64,000 nt of DNA, from assembly GCF_025465275.1 (NCBI RefSeq), contig NZ_JAODNK010000051.1, forward strand, positions 99,657 through 163,656, read 5' to 3'. Below, piece after piece: positions 7,620 through 16,143 of this stretch. The notes below the pieces were generated by a model. That model worked only from the letters and a program-made list of their open reading frames with translations. It searched no databases and had not been told where the DNA came from. The position numbers and the translations under genes were made by a program. Numbering within the stretch: the stretch's first letter is position 1; the number at the start of each line of letters is the position of its first letter. The DNA is from Nocardia sp. Its GTDB lineage: Bacteria > Actinomycetota > Actinomycetes > Mycobacteriales > Mycobacteriaceae.

Positions 7620-8252
7620 CTAGGCGGCGCCGGAATCCTTGCCGCCCAGCAGTGCCCGCAGTGCCCGGGCGATCGCCCGGGACGCCGCCCCCTGTGACAG
7701 GCCGCGCCGATCGACCAGCTGGTGCCGGTACGCCCAGCCCACCGTGGCCTCGACCAGATCCAGCAATTCCTGGTCCGTGCCGCCGTCACGATGCAATTCG
7801 GTGGCGAAGGCACGCGCCAGACCGTCGCGGGTGCGGCCGTCGGTCGTGCGCATGCGCTCGTCGAGCACCGGAATCGATTGCGATTCGAGCAGGCCGAGCA
7901 GTCGCGGATTGCGTTGCGCGGCAAAGATCGCCTCGCTCTGCGCGATGACCGCGTCGATGCGCGCGTCCAGGGGCAGCTGCGGATCCGGTGCCGCGATAAG
8001 CGTTTCCACGTACTCCGACTGCGCCTCGACCGCGGCGATGCGCAGATCGTTGCGGCCCGGGAAGTGCACGAAGATGCTGCGCTCGGAAACGCCTGCGCGG
8101 TCGGCGATGTCCTTGGCGGTCGGCAGGAATTTGCCGTCCTTGATGGCCGTCAGCAGGGCATCGACGATCGCCTTGCGGGTCTGCTCCGGATTGCGCCGGC
8201 GGCGCCGCACTGTGGGGCTTTCACTCGCGGGTTCGGTGGTGCCGTCACTCAT
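7620..8252 (-). CDS. TetR family regulator of the alkyl-sulfatase region
   Basis: This 210-residue regulator has an Arg-rich N-terminal tail (VRRRRRNPEQTRKAIVDALL) and a TetR helix-turn-helix, TAKDIADRAGVSERSIFVHFPGRNDL. The C-terminal domain is a helical ligand-binding module of ordinary length. It is divergent from the exported alkyl-sulfatase, and the intergenic space carries a perfect 29-base palindrome (8313-8341) that is its most likely binding site. A similar site lies before the first micropeptide gene, suggesting one small regulon. The inducer is unknown; alkyl sulfates or their alcohols would fit the context. Confidence 0.85.
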   Translation of the reverse strand: MSDGTTEPASESPTVRRRRRNPEQTRKAIVDALLTAIKDGKFLPTAKDIADRAGVSERSIFVHFPGRNDLRIAAVEAQSEYVETLIAAPDPQLPLDARIDAVIAQSEAIFAAQRNPRLLGLLESQSIPVLDERMRTTDGRTRDGLARAFATELHRDGGTDQELLDLVEATVGWAYRHQLVDRRGLSQGAASRAIARALRALLGGKDSGAA

Positions 8253-8312
8253 GCCTGCATCCGATCACAGCGCCTCCCAGCGGTCCATGGTGGGTTCGAG
8301 AGATTCGCGCCC

Positions 8313-8341
8313 CCACTATTGCAGTCTAACTGCAATAGTGG
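8313..8341. promoter_or_regulatory. Perfect TetR-type palindrome, 13-bp arms
   Basis: Arm CCACTATTGCAGT (8313-8325) and its exact reverse complement (8329-8341) flank CTA. The site lies between the TetR gene (start 8252) and the sulfatase gene (start 8494) and covers the predicted -35 of the sulfatase promoter. Confidence 0.8.
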
Positions 8342-8348
8342 TTAGAGT
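8320..8348 (+). promoter_or_regulatory. Predicted promoter of the alkyl-sulfatase genes
   Basis: TTGCAG (8320-8325) and TAGAGT (8343-8348) have a 17-base spacer. The -35 and spacer lie inside the palindrome, so repressor binding would block transcription. It would leave a leader of about 140 bases before GTG 8494. Confidence 0.45.
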
Positions 8349-8493
8349 AGCTACAGACGGCAAACACGGGTTGCGCATTGGAATGCGTCATCAGGGCCGT
8401 GAGCAAATCCTTATCAATACACTGGCGAACCTCTGGCTAATTTCTGTGTGGCTGGCTTGCGGTGCGCTCGGTCGGAAGAGGCAGGAGAGCGAC

Positions 8494-10557
8494 GTGGTCG
8501 ACGGCAATCGGAACGAGGGCGGGCAGCACCCGGAGAACCCCCGACTCAGGGTGTCCAGGCGCGGCATGCTCGGCGTCGGCGCGGCGGCCCTGGCCGCGGT
8601 GGGCGTCGGCGGCGCGCTGAGCGGCTGCGGCACCTCGGACGAGGTGAACCCGTCGACCACCCAGACGGACCCCACTGATGCGATCGCCGTGGCGAACAAA
8701 AAGGTCACCGAGACCATGCCGTTCTCCGACACCACCGACTTCGCCGATGCCGACCGCGGTTTCATCGAGGCGCTGAAGCCGGGTGTCATCAAGGACGACA
8801 AGGGCAAGGTGGTCTGGGACACCGACTCCTACAACTTCCTGCAGGGCACCTGCCCGTCCTCGGCCAACCCCAGCCTGTGGCGGCAATCGCAGCTGACCAT
8901 CAAGCAGGGCCTCTACGAAATCGCGCCCGGCTTCTATCAGATCCGCGGCCTCGACCTGTCGAATATGACGCTCATCGAGGGGCAGACCGGCGTCATCGTC
9001 ATCGACCCGCTCATCTCCAATGAGACCGCCGCCGCCGGGCTCGCGCTGTACCGCGCGCATCGCGGCAACAAGCCGGTCACCGGATTGATCTACACCCACG
9101 CGCATGTCGACCATTTCGGCGGTTCGCTGGGTGTGACCACTCGGGAAGATGTCGACGCGGGCCGCTGCCCGGTGGTCGCGCCCTCCGGATTCCTCGAGCA
9201 CGCGGTGGCCGAGAACATCTACGCCGGCACCGCCATGGCACGCCGCGCCGCCTATATGTACGGCGCCGCACTGCCGCGCGGGCCGAAGGGGCAGATCGGC
9301 GCGGGCCTGGGCCAGACCACCTCGGTCGGCACCACCACCCTCCTCGATCCGACCCTCACCATCAACACCACCGGTGAGGAGCACGTCATCGACGGCGTGC
9401 GCATGGTCTTCCAGATGACCCCGGGCACCGAGGCCCCGTCGGAGATGAACTTCTACTTCCCCGATCGCCGCATCCTCTGCATGGCCGAGAACGCCACGCA
9501 CACCCTGCACAATCTGCTCACCCTGCGCGGTGCGCTGGTGCGCGATCCGCATGTGTGGTCGAAGTACCTGACCGAATCCATCAATCTCTATGCGCGCCAG
9601 TCCGATGTGGTGTTCTCCTCGCACCACTGGCCGCTCTGGGGCACCGCCAAGATCGTCGAATACCTTTCCGCACAACGGGATCTGTACGGCTACCTCAATG
9701 ATCAGACGCTGCGCATGCTCAATACCGGCATGGTGGGCAGCGAGATCGCCGAGGCCATGCAGATGCCGCCGGAGATCGAAAAGGCTTGGTACTCACACGG
9801 TTACTACGGCAGCGTGAGCCACAATGTCAAGGCGATCTACCAGCGGTACATGGGCTGGTTCGACGGCAATCCGGCGCACCTGTGGGAGCACCCGCCGGTC
9901 GACAACGCCAAGCGGCACGTCGATGCCATGGGTGGTGCGAGCGAGGTGCTGAAGAAGGCGAAGAAGGCCTACGACGACGCCGACTATCGCTGGGCCGTAC
10001 AGCTGCTCAACTACGCGATCTTCGCCGACGACAGCAATAAGAAGGCAAAAGACCTGCAGGCCAGTGCTTTCGAACAGCTCGGTTACGGCTCCGAGAACGC
10101 CACCTGGCGCAATTTCTACCTCTCCGGTGCATACGAACTGCGCAACGGCTCCTTCGGCACACCCACCTCGGCCAACTCCAAGGGCCTGCTCGCCGCGCTC
10201 ACCGTGGATCAGGCGTTCGACGCCATCTCGCTGTTCGTCAACGGGCCCAAGGCCTGGGACGTGCACGTGGTCACCGACTGGAAGTTCAGCGACCAGAGCG
10301 ACAAGGTGCACCGCTCCGAACTGCGCAATGGCGTACTGGTGCACTACGACCGCTGGCCGAACGACGGCCTGGCAGCGCCCGACGCGACCATCACCCTCAC
10401 CCGCGGCGGATTCATTCAGAACATGATCGGCGGCGGCGATATGAAGGCCGCGGTTGCCAAGGGCGACATCAAGATCGACGGCAATGCCGCCGTACTCGCC
10501 CAGATGAAGGGACTCTTCGACAAGCCGGACCCGAACTTCGCCATCGTCACGCCCTGA
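8494..10557 (+). CDS. Tat-exported alkyl-sulfatase lipoprotein (SdsA1-like)
   Basis: This 687-residue metallo-beta-lactamase-fold sulfatase hydrolyses alkyl sulfate esters to alcohol and sulfate. The two-zinc motif THAHVDHFGG is intact, and further ligands lie in MAENATHTLHN and SSHHWP. The order is the usual one: catalytic domain, dimerisation helices (GYYGSVSHNVKAIYQRYMGWFDGNPAHLW) and a C-terminal SCP2-like domain. The N-terminus has a twin-arginine motif (SRRGMLG) and a lipobox (LSGC), so it should sit on the outer face of the membrane. GTG 8494 is chosen for AGGAG upstream and for placing the Tat motif correctly; an in-frame ATG at 8383 would add an unlikely 37-residue extension. The paralogue follows 49 bases downstream. 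Confidence 0.9.
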   Translation: MVDGNRNEGGQHPENPRLRVSRRGMLGVGAAALAAVGVGGALSGCGTSDEVNPSTTQTDPTDAIAVANKKVTETMPFSDTTDFADADRGFIEALKPGVIKDDKGKVVWDTDSYNFLQGTCPSSANPSLWRQSQLTIKQGLYEIAPGFYQIRGLDLSNMTLIEGQTGVIVIDPLISNETAAAGLALYRAHRGNKPVTGLIYTHAHVDHFGGSLGVTTREDVDAGRCPVVAPSGFLEHAVAENIYAGTAMARRAAYMYGAALPRGPKGQIGAGLGQTTSVGTTTLLDPTLTINTTGEEHVIDGVRMVFQMTPGTEAPSEMNFYFPDRRILCMAENATHTLHNLLTLRGALVRDPHVWSKYLTESINLYARQSDVVFSSHHWPLWGTAKIVEYLSAQRDLYGYLNDQTLRMLNTGMVGSEIAEAMQMPPEIEKAWYSHGYYGSVSHNVKAIYQRYMGWFDGNPAHLWEHPPVDNAKRHVDAMGGASEVLKKAKKAYDDADYRWAVQLLNYAIFADDSNKKAKDLQASAFEQLGYGSENATWRNFYLSGAYELRNGSFGTPTSANSKGLLAALTVDQAFDAISLFVNGPKAWDVHVVTDWKFSDQSDKVHRSELRNGVLVHYDRWPNDGLAAPDATITLTRGGFIQNMIGGGDMKAAVAKGDIKIDGNAAVLAQMKGLFDKPDPNFAIVTP

Positions 10558-10606
10558 CCCGGAACACCCTCGGCCCAGTCATAACCGCCAGGAAAAGGAG
10601 TAGGTA

Positions 10607-12508
10607 GTGAGCGCACAGACCGAACCCAGCGATTTCATCTTCCAGCAGCATCAGCAGGCGCTCGCGGAGATGCCCTTCAACGACACCGCCGACCAGCAGG
10701 ACTGCGATCGCGGATTCATCGCCGCGCTCGAACCTGGCGTCGTGCACGATGCCGATGGAAAGGTGGTGTGGGACAGCGACACCTGGGGCTTCCTCGAGGG
10801 CACCTGTCCCTCCAGCGTGCACCCCAGCCTGTGGCGGCAGTCCGGCTTGAACGTCCGGCAGGGCCTGTACGAGGTCACCGAGGGGATCTACCAGATCCGC
10901 GGCCTCGACCTGTCGCAGATGACCATCGTCGAGGGTAAGACCGGCGTCGTCGTCATCGACCCGCTGGTCTCCGCCGAGACCGCCGCGGCCGGTCTGAAGC
11001 TCTACCGCGAACACCGTGGCGACAAGCCGGTCACCGGCCTGATCTACACCCACTCGCACGTCGACCACTTCGGCGGCGCGCGCGGCGTCACCACCATCGA
11101 AGACGTCGAGGCGGGCCGCTGCCCGGTCATCGCCCCGGCCGGTTTCCTCGAGCACGCGGTCGCCGAGAACGTCTACGCGGGCACCGCCATGTCGCGCCGC
11201 GCCAGCTACATGTACGGCGCCGTGCTGCCGCGCGGACCCAGGGGCACGGTGGGATCCGGTCTCGGACAGACTAATTCGCTGGGCACTATCACTCTCATCG
11301 CGCCCAACAAGGACATCACCCACACCGGGCAGGAAGAGATCGTGGACGGGGTCCGGATCATCTTCCAGATCACGCCCGGCACCGAAGCGCCGTCGGAGAT
11401 GAACTTCTACTTCCCCGACCACCGCGCCCTCTGCATGGCCGAGAACGCCACCCACACCCTGCACAACCTGCTCACCCTGCGCGGCGCGCTGGTGCGCGAT
11501 CCGCACGTGTGGTCGCAGTACCTCACCGAATCCATCAATATGTTCGCGCGCGATTCGGACGTCGTCTTCGCCTCGCACCACTGGCCGACCTGGGGCACCG
11601 ACCGGCTGGTGGAATTCATGTCGCTGCAGCGGGATCTGTACGCCTACCTGAACGATCAGACGCTGCGGCGACTGAACCAGGGCTTCGTCGGCAGCGAGAT
11701 CGCCGAAATGATCGAACTGCCGCCGGCCATCGCCGACGCCTGGCACACGCACGGGTACTACGGCAGCGTCAGCCACAATGTGAAGGCCATCTACCAGCGC
11801 TACATGGGCTGGTTCGACGGCAACCCGGCGCACCTGTGGGAGCACCCGCCGGTCGAGAACGCCAAGCGGCACGTGGAGTTCATGGGCGGCGCCGACGAGG
11901 TGCTGAAGAAGGCGCGGGTCGCCTACGACGCCGGTGACTACCGCTGGGTGGTGCAGGTGGTGAACTATGTGATCTTCGCCGACCCGGCCAACGAGGCCGC
12001 GAAGATCCTGCAGGCCACCACCTTCGAGCAGCTGGGCTACGGCGCGGAGAACGCGCCCTGGCGCAACTTCTTCCTGATGGGCGCCTACGAACTGCGCAAC
12101 GGCGGTGTCGGCACCCCGACCGCGGCCAGCTCACCCACCATGCTGGCGGCACTGACCGTGGAGCAGGTCTTCGACGCCATCTCCCTGCGCCTCGACGGAC
12201 CCAAGGCCTGGCACGAAACCGCCGTCAGCGACTGGAATTTCACCGACGAGAACCGGACTCACCGGCTCGAACTGCGCAATGGCGTGCTGGTGCACTACGA
12301 CCGTCCGAACACCGGCAAGCTCGCGGCGGCGGATGTGACCTTCACGCTCACCCGCGGCACCCTGATCGGCGTCCTGCTCGCCGGACAGGACCTGGCCGCC
12401 GCCGTGAAGTCGGGCGCGATCAAGGTCGAGGGTGATGTCGCCAGCTTCGGCAAGCTCGTCACCCTGTTCGACGAACCGGATCCGGGCTTCAATATCGTCA
12501 CGCCGTAA
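10607..12508 (+). CDS. Cytosolic alkyl-sulfatase paralogue
   Basis: This 633-residue enzyme has the same architecture as its upstream neighbour, with long identical stretches such as KPVTGLIYTH and TEAPSEMNFYFPD and an intact HSHVDHFGG zinc motif. It lacks any signal peptide: the product starts MSAQTEPSDFIFQ and reaches the catalytic domain at once, so it should stay in the cytosol. GTG 10607 follows AGGAG by six bases. The two genes look like a tandem duplication in one operon under the palindrome at 8313-8341, ended by the hairpin at 12570. One copy could act on external surfactants and the other on imported or intracellular sulfate esters; that split is inference. Confidence 0.9.
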   Translation: MSAQTEPSDFIFQQHQQALAEMPFNDTADQQDCDRGFIAALEPGVVHDADGKVVWDSDTWGFLEGTCPSSVHPSLWRQSGLNVRQGLYEVTEGIYQIRGLDLSQMTIVEGKTGVVVIDPLVSAETAAAGLKLYREHRGDKPVTGLIYTHSHVDHFGGARGVTTIEDVEAGRCPVIAPAGFLEHAVAENVYAGTAMSRRASYMYGAVLPRGPRGTVGSGLGQTNSLGTITLIAPNKDITHTGQEEIVDGVRIIFQITPGTEAPSEMNFYFPDHRALCMAENATHTLHNLLTLRGALVRDPHVWSQYLTESINMFARDSDVVFASHHWPTWGTDRLVEFMSLQRDLYAYLNDQTLRRLNQGFVGSEIAEMIELPPAIADAWHTHGYYGSVSHNVKAIYQRYMGWFDGNPAHLWEHPPVENAKRHVEFMGGADEVLKKARVAYDAGDYRWVVQVVNYVIFADPANEAAKILQATTFEQLGYGAENAPWRNFFLMGAYELRNGGVGTPTAASSPTMLAALTVEQVFDAISLRLDGPKAWHETAVSDWNFTDENRTHRLELRNGVLVHYDRPNTGKLAAADVTFTLTRGTLIGVLLAGQDLAAAVKSGAIKVEGDVASFGKLVTLFDEPDPGFNIVTP

Positions 12509-12569
12509 TGACCGTCTCCACAACGTAATTCGGAGCGCGTACCTCATCCGTGCTGCGAATTACGAATGC

Positions 12570-12606
12570 GGGGCCCTGCCGCCGACCGTCCGGCAGGGCC
12601 CCGTTT
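12570..12606 (+). terminator. Intrinsic terminator after the sulfatase genes
   Basis: A perfect 12-bp stem, GGGGCCCTGCCG (12570-12581) with its complement (12591-12602), and a nine-base loop are followed by GTTT. It lies 62 bases after the second sulfatase stop. Confidence 0.8.
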
Positions 12607-12638
12607 CGCCTCTGAAAATGGCTGTGGCACAGCGGTTT

Positions 12639-12950
12639 CTATGCGCGCAGCGCGGGTTCCGGTCGGTGCCGGACCGCCGCGCTGAAGAGTTGATACTCCG
12701 CCGGTGGAACGCACACCTCCCGGTAGGGATGTCGTGGTGCGACGCGGCGCTGCGGGCCGGGAATGACCACGCCGTGCCGGACGGGCACGCCCGTGGCCTC
12801 CTGCGCGCGGACCCAGCTCTGCATGGCCTGTGAATCCAGACTGGGCAGATATTCCACCGCCCGTTCCCATTCGAGACCCTCCACCTGCATCGGGTCGCTG
12901 ACCGCGGTGACGACGACGGCATATGCCGTACCGACGCTCGTGTCCGCCAT
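12639..12950 (-). CDS. Hypothetical protein, 103 residues
   Basis: This short product, starting MADTSVGTAYAVVVTAVSDP, is not recognised. It is soluble-looking with no signal peptide, transmembrane segment or cysteine pair; residues 20-50 (EWERAVEYLPSLDSQAMQSWVRAQ) look helical. An AGGGGG stretch lies nine bases before ATG 12950. It converges on the sulfatase operon and is divergent from the LLM monooxygenase gene across 225 bases in which I see no other gene. It may be a lineage-specific gene. Confidence 0.5.
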   Translation of the reverse strand: MADTSVGTAYAVVVTAVSDPMQVEGLEWERAVEYLPSLDSQAMQSWVRAQEATGVPVRHGVVIPGPQRRVAPRHPYREVCVPPAEYQLFSAAVRHRPEPALRA

Positions 12951-13175
12951 TCGGATCTACCCCCTGGTCCCTGGTTTTACCGGCGTTGCGCGGGGAATGT
13001 TCAGCTTAACTTGAAACATATTGCACTACTGTGTGTTTCGCTGTTGTCGCAGGTTAGTTGCGTGTGATCATAGCCATGGGGTGGGCTGGGTCACCCCGCC
13101 GGAATAGGGTCGCGGGGGTCTGTGTTCATTAGGTTGACATATCCACCAAAAAGGGTGTGAGCCCAGGAGGTCCCC

Positions 13176-14291
13176 GTGCAGTTCGGAATTTTCACCGTCG
13201 GCGACGTCACCGCGGACCCGACAACCGGCCGTACCCCGACCGAGGCCGAGCGCATCAAGGCCATGGTCGCCATAGCCCGCAAGGCCGAAGAGGTCGGCCT
13301 CGACGTCTTCGCCACCGGTGAGCACCACAATCCGCCGTTCGTGCCCTCCTCGCCGACCACCATGCTCGGCTATATCGCCGCGAGCACCGAGCGCCTCATC
13401 CTGTCCACCGCGACCACCCTCATCACCACCAACGATCCGGTGAAGATCGCCGAGGACTTCGCCATGCTGCAGCACCTGGCCGACGGCCGGGTCGACCTCA
13501 TGCTGGGCCGCGGCAATACCGGGCCCGTCTACCCGTGGTTCGGCAAGGACATTCGCGACGGCATTCCACTGGCCGTCGAGAATTACGCGCTGCTGCACCG
13601 GCTCTGGCGCGAGGACGTCGTGGACTGGGAGGGCCGGTTCCGCACACCGCTGCAGGGCTTCACCTCCACCCCGCGCCCGCTCGACGGCGTCGCGCCGTTC
13701 GTCTGGCACGGGTCCATCCGCAGTCCGGAGATCGCCGAGCAGGCCGCCTACTACGGTGACGGCTTCTTCGCCAATAACATCTTCTGGCCCACCGGGCACT
13801 TCCAGCGGCTCATCGAGCTCTACCGCCGCCGCTTCGAGCACTACGGTCACGGCTCCGCCGATCAGGCCGTCGTCGGGCTGGGCGGACAGGTCTTCATGCG
13901 CAAGAACTCGCAGGACGCCATTCGCGAATTCCGGCCCTACTTCGACAATGCCCCCGTCTACGGGCACGGGCCGTCGCTGGAGGATTTCATGGATCAGACG
14001 CCGCTGACCGTCGGCAGCCCGCAGCAGGTCATCGACAAGACGCTGACCTTCCGCGAGCACTTCGGCGACTACCAGCGCCAGCTGTTCCTCATGGATCACG
14101 CCGGACTGCCGCTGCAGACCGTGCTCGAGCAGTTGGATCTGCTGGGCGAGGAAGTAGTCCCCGTGCTGCGCAAGGAATTCGACGCACTGCGTCCGGCGCA
14201 CGTACCGGACGGTCCCACCCACGCTGCGCTGCTGGCCGCACGGAACACCGAGGGCGCGGCAGCCGACCAGACCTCGGAGGTGCAGGCATGA
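13176..14291 (+). CDS. CE1758-type FMN-dependent luciferase-like monooxygenase
   Basis: This 371-residue TIM-barrel flavin monooxygenase is of the bacterial luciferase (LLM) superfamily. Visible family blocks are MQFGIFTVGDV, VFATGEHHNPPF, TATTLITTNDPVKIAEDFAMLQHLADGRVDLMLGRGN and VGSPQQVIDKTL. It should use FMNH2 and O2 supplied by the reductase encoded next. GTG 13176 has an ideal AGGAGG five bases upstream. Its stop overlaps the next start by four bases (ATGA), the arrangement seen for the conserved CE1758/CE1759 pair in corynebacteria and relatives. The substrate of these pairs is not known. Confidence 0.9.
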   Translation: MQFGIFTVGDVTADPTTGRTPTEAERIKAMVAIARKAEEVGLDVFATGEHHNPPFVPSSPTTMLGYIAASTERLILSTATTLITTNDPVKIAEDFAMLQHLADGRVDLMLGRGNTGPVYPWFGKDIRDGIPLAVENYALLHRLWREDVVDWEGRFRTPLQGFTSTPRPLDGVAPFVWHGSIRSPEIAEQAAYYGDGFFANNIFWPTGHFQRLIELYRRRFEHYGHGSADQAVVGLGGQVFMRKNSQDAIREFRPYFDNAPVYGHGPSLEDFMDQTPLTVGSPQQVIDKTLTFREHFGDYQRQLFLMDHAGLPLQTVLEQLDLLGEEVVPVLRKEFDALRPAHVPDGPTHAALLAARNTEGAAADQTSEVQA

Positions 14292-14935
14292 CCCGTATCG
14301 CGGTGCTCTCCGCAGGGCTCTCGCAGCCCTCGTCGACCCGGTTGCTGGCCGATCGCCTGGCCGCTGCCACCGGGGTGGCGCTGACCGGGACTGATCTCGA
14401 ATTCGACATTGTCGAGCTGCGCGATCACGCACACGGGCTGGCCGACAATCTTGTCACCGGGTTCGCGGCCGGGGCCTTGCGGGAAGCCATCGACAAGGTG
14501 GTGACCGCCGACGGCATCATCGCGGTCACGCCCATCTTCAATGCCTCCTACAGCGGCCTGTTCAAGACCTTCTTCGATGTGCTGGAACCGGATTCGCTCA
14601 TCGGAAAACCGGTGCTCATCGCGGCCACCGGTGGTACCGCACGGCATTCACTGGCGCTCGAGCACGCGGTACGGCCGCTCTTCGCCTATCTGCGTGCGGT
14701 GGTCGCGCCGACGTCGGTATATGCCGCGTCCGAGGACTGGGGGTCCGGAAGTTCCGGCGCGGACACCGGCCTGAGTGACAGAATTCTTCGTGCGGCAGGA
14801 GAATTCGCCGATCTGGTGGCACAGCGCCCAGGGCGCGTGACCGCTGATCCGTACGACGAGCCGGTGCCCTTCGCGCAGCTGCTGGGCGGGGACCGGGTGC
14901 GAGCCGATCGGCGTACGGATGTTATAGCTACTTAG
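14288..14935 (+). CDS. CE1759-type FMN reductase
   Basis: This 215-residue NADPH-dependent FMN reductase has a flavodoxin-like fold. The N-terminal strand-loop MTRIAVLSAGLSQPSSTRLLADRL is the FMN phosphate loop, and VTPIFNASYSGLFKTFFDVLEPDSL with LIAATGGTARHSLALEHAVRPLF is characteristic of the group. It probably supplies reduced FMN to the luciferase-like partner it overlaps. Translational coupling by the ATGA overlap supports co-production in fixed ratio. Confidence 0.9.
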   Translation: MTRIAVLSAGLSQPSSTRLLADRLAAATGVALTGTDLEFDIVELRDHAHGLADNLVTGFAAGALREAIDKVVTADGIIAVTPIFNASYSGLFKTFFDVLEPDSLIGKPVLIAATGGTARHSLALEHAVRPLFAYLRAVVAPTSVYAASEDWGSGSSGADTGLSDRILRAAGEFADLVAQRPGRVTADPYDEPVPFAQLLGGDRVRADRRTDVIAT

Positions 14936-15027
14936 TAGCTGAGTAGGCTTTGCGGCGGCTGCCCGATACCGGCCGCCCCGCACTGCCGGCCTCGAACACG
15001 AACGTCTCGACGAAAGTGGGTAGGGAC

Positions 15028-16026
15028 ATGGGCGAGTCCGCGGGAACCAGCACGCTGGGCCCGGCGACGGGGGAGGCGCTGCCCGCGCTGCCGCTCGACG
15101 CGTGGCGGCCGACCAAGGAGACGCTGCACCGCTTTGTGCAGATCGTCGGCAAGGTGGCCCTGGCCAAAGGTATCCGCCGCAATCACTGGTGGCATATGAC
15201 CTACCGCGTCGATGCGCGCGGATGGACCACCGTGCCGCTGGGCACCGCTACCGACGGTCCCGTGTTCACCTGCGCCTTCGATTTCTTCGACCACGTACTG
15301 CGCATCTCCAGCGACCGCGGCACCCAGGAGGAGATCCCGCTCGGTGGCCAGTCGGTGGCCGGCTTCTACGGCGAGGTCCTGCGGGCCCTCGACAACCTGG
15401 GCATCGAGGTCACCATCGCGCATCCGACGCCTTACGATCTGCCCGATCACGGCCGGCCGTTCGCCGAGGACGAGGAACATCACCACTATGACCCGGTCGC
15501 CGCACAGCGCGCCTTCCATGTCACCAGCCAGGTCGCCCGCGTTCTCGAAGAGTTCAGCGCCACCTATTCGGGCAAGATCAGCCCGGTTCAACTCTTCTGG
15601 CACACCTTCGATCTGGCGGTGCAGCGCTTCTCCGACCGCAAGATCGAGCTGCCCGCCAGCGTGGATCCCGTGACGCGCGAAGCGTATTCACGCGAGGAGA
15701 TCAGCGCCGGATTCTGGTTCGGCGACAGCAAGGTGCCCGAACCCACCTTCTACTCCTACACCGCACCGGAACCCGAAGGGCTGACCGAACTTCCATTGCA
15801 GCCGGCTGAGGCCCACTGGGTGCCGTCGGGTTCCGCGCACGCCGCGTACTACGCCTACGATGCCGCCCGGCGCAGCGAGGACCAGGTCGGTGCGGTCCTC
15901 GATTTCCTGCACTCCGCCTACGCCGCGGGATCGCGTCTCGCAGGGTGGGACGCACCTGCTCTGGCCTGCCCCGGAGGCATTACCGACCCCGTGCTCGAGA
16001 GTCCGTGGCGGGGATGGCCGGAATAA
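15028..16026 (+). CDS. DUF5996 family protein
   Basis: This 332-residue protein has blocks typical of DUF5996: ALPLDAWRPTKETLHRFVQIVGKVALA, NHWWHMTYRVDARGW, FDFFDHVLRI, QLFWHTFDLAVQRFS, and a C-terminal EISAGFWFGD/FYSYTAPEP region ending in AHAAYYAYDAARR. It has no signal peptide and no known catalytic motif, and no function is established for the family. ATG 15028 is preferred because TAGGGA lies just upstream; an in-frame start at 14950 adds a low-complexity segment. It follows the FMN reductase by 92 bases on the same strand. Confidence 0.8.
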   Translation: MGESAGTSTLGPATGEALPALPLDAWRPTKETLHRFVQIVGKVALAKGIRRNHWWHMTYRVDARGWTTVPLGTATDGPVFTCAFDFFDHVLRISSDRGTQEEIPLGGQSVAGFYGEVLRALDNLGIEVTIAHPTPYDLPDHGRPFAEDEEHHHYDPVAAQRAFHVTSQVARVLEEFSATYSGKISPVQLFWHTFDLAVQRFSDRKIELPASVDPVTREAYSREEISAGFWFGDSKVPEPTFYSYTAPEPEGLTELPLQPAEAHWVPSGSAHAAYYAYDAARRSEDQVGAVLDFLHSAYAAGSRLAGWDAPALACPGGITDPVLESPWRGWPE

Positions 16027-16086
16027 CTGCGTGCTTCGAATCGTCTCTCCCGCATAGTGTGTTGATAGGGACCGAGGAGGATCACC

Positions 16087-16143
16087 ATGGGGAGAAGACT
16101 GGTGAGCGGGCCGCATAGCAAGCAAAGGAAGCGGCATGTCTGA
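16087..16143 (+). CDS. 18-codon basic leader ORF overlapping the DUF2156 gene
   Basis: ATG 16087 follows GAGGAGG by six bases, one of the best ribosome sites in the window. The peptide MGRRLVSGPHSKQRKRHV has eight basic residues of eighteen. Its stop (16141-16143) lies five codon positions inside the next gene, whose ATG is at 16136, so ribosomes ending here could reinitiate there. It is too short for gene finders. It may act as a translational coupler or attenuator; expression is unproven. Confidence 0.45.
   Translation: MGRRLVSGPHSKQRKRHV

Noticed and set aside
8383..8493. In-frame extension of the exported sulfatase from ATG 8383
   Set aside because: It would bury the Tat motif 37 residues further in, and it lacks a ribosome site, whereas GTG 8494 has AGGAG.
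13134..13139. TTGACA as -35 for the LLM monooxygenase
   Set aside because: No acceptable -10 lies 16-18 bases downstream.
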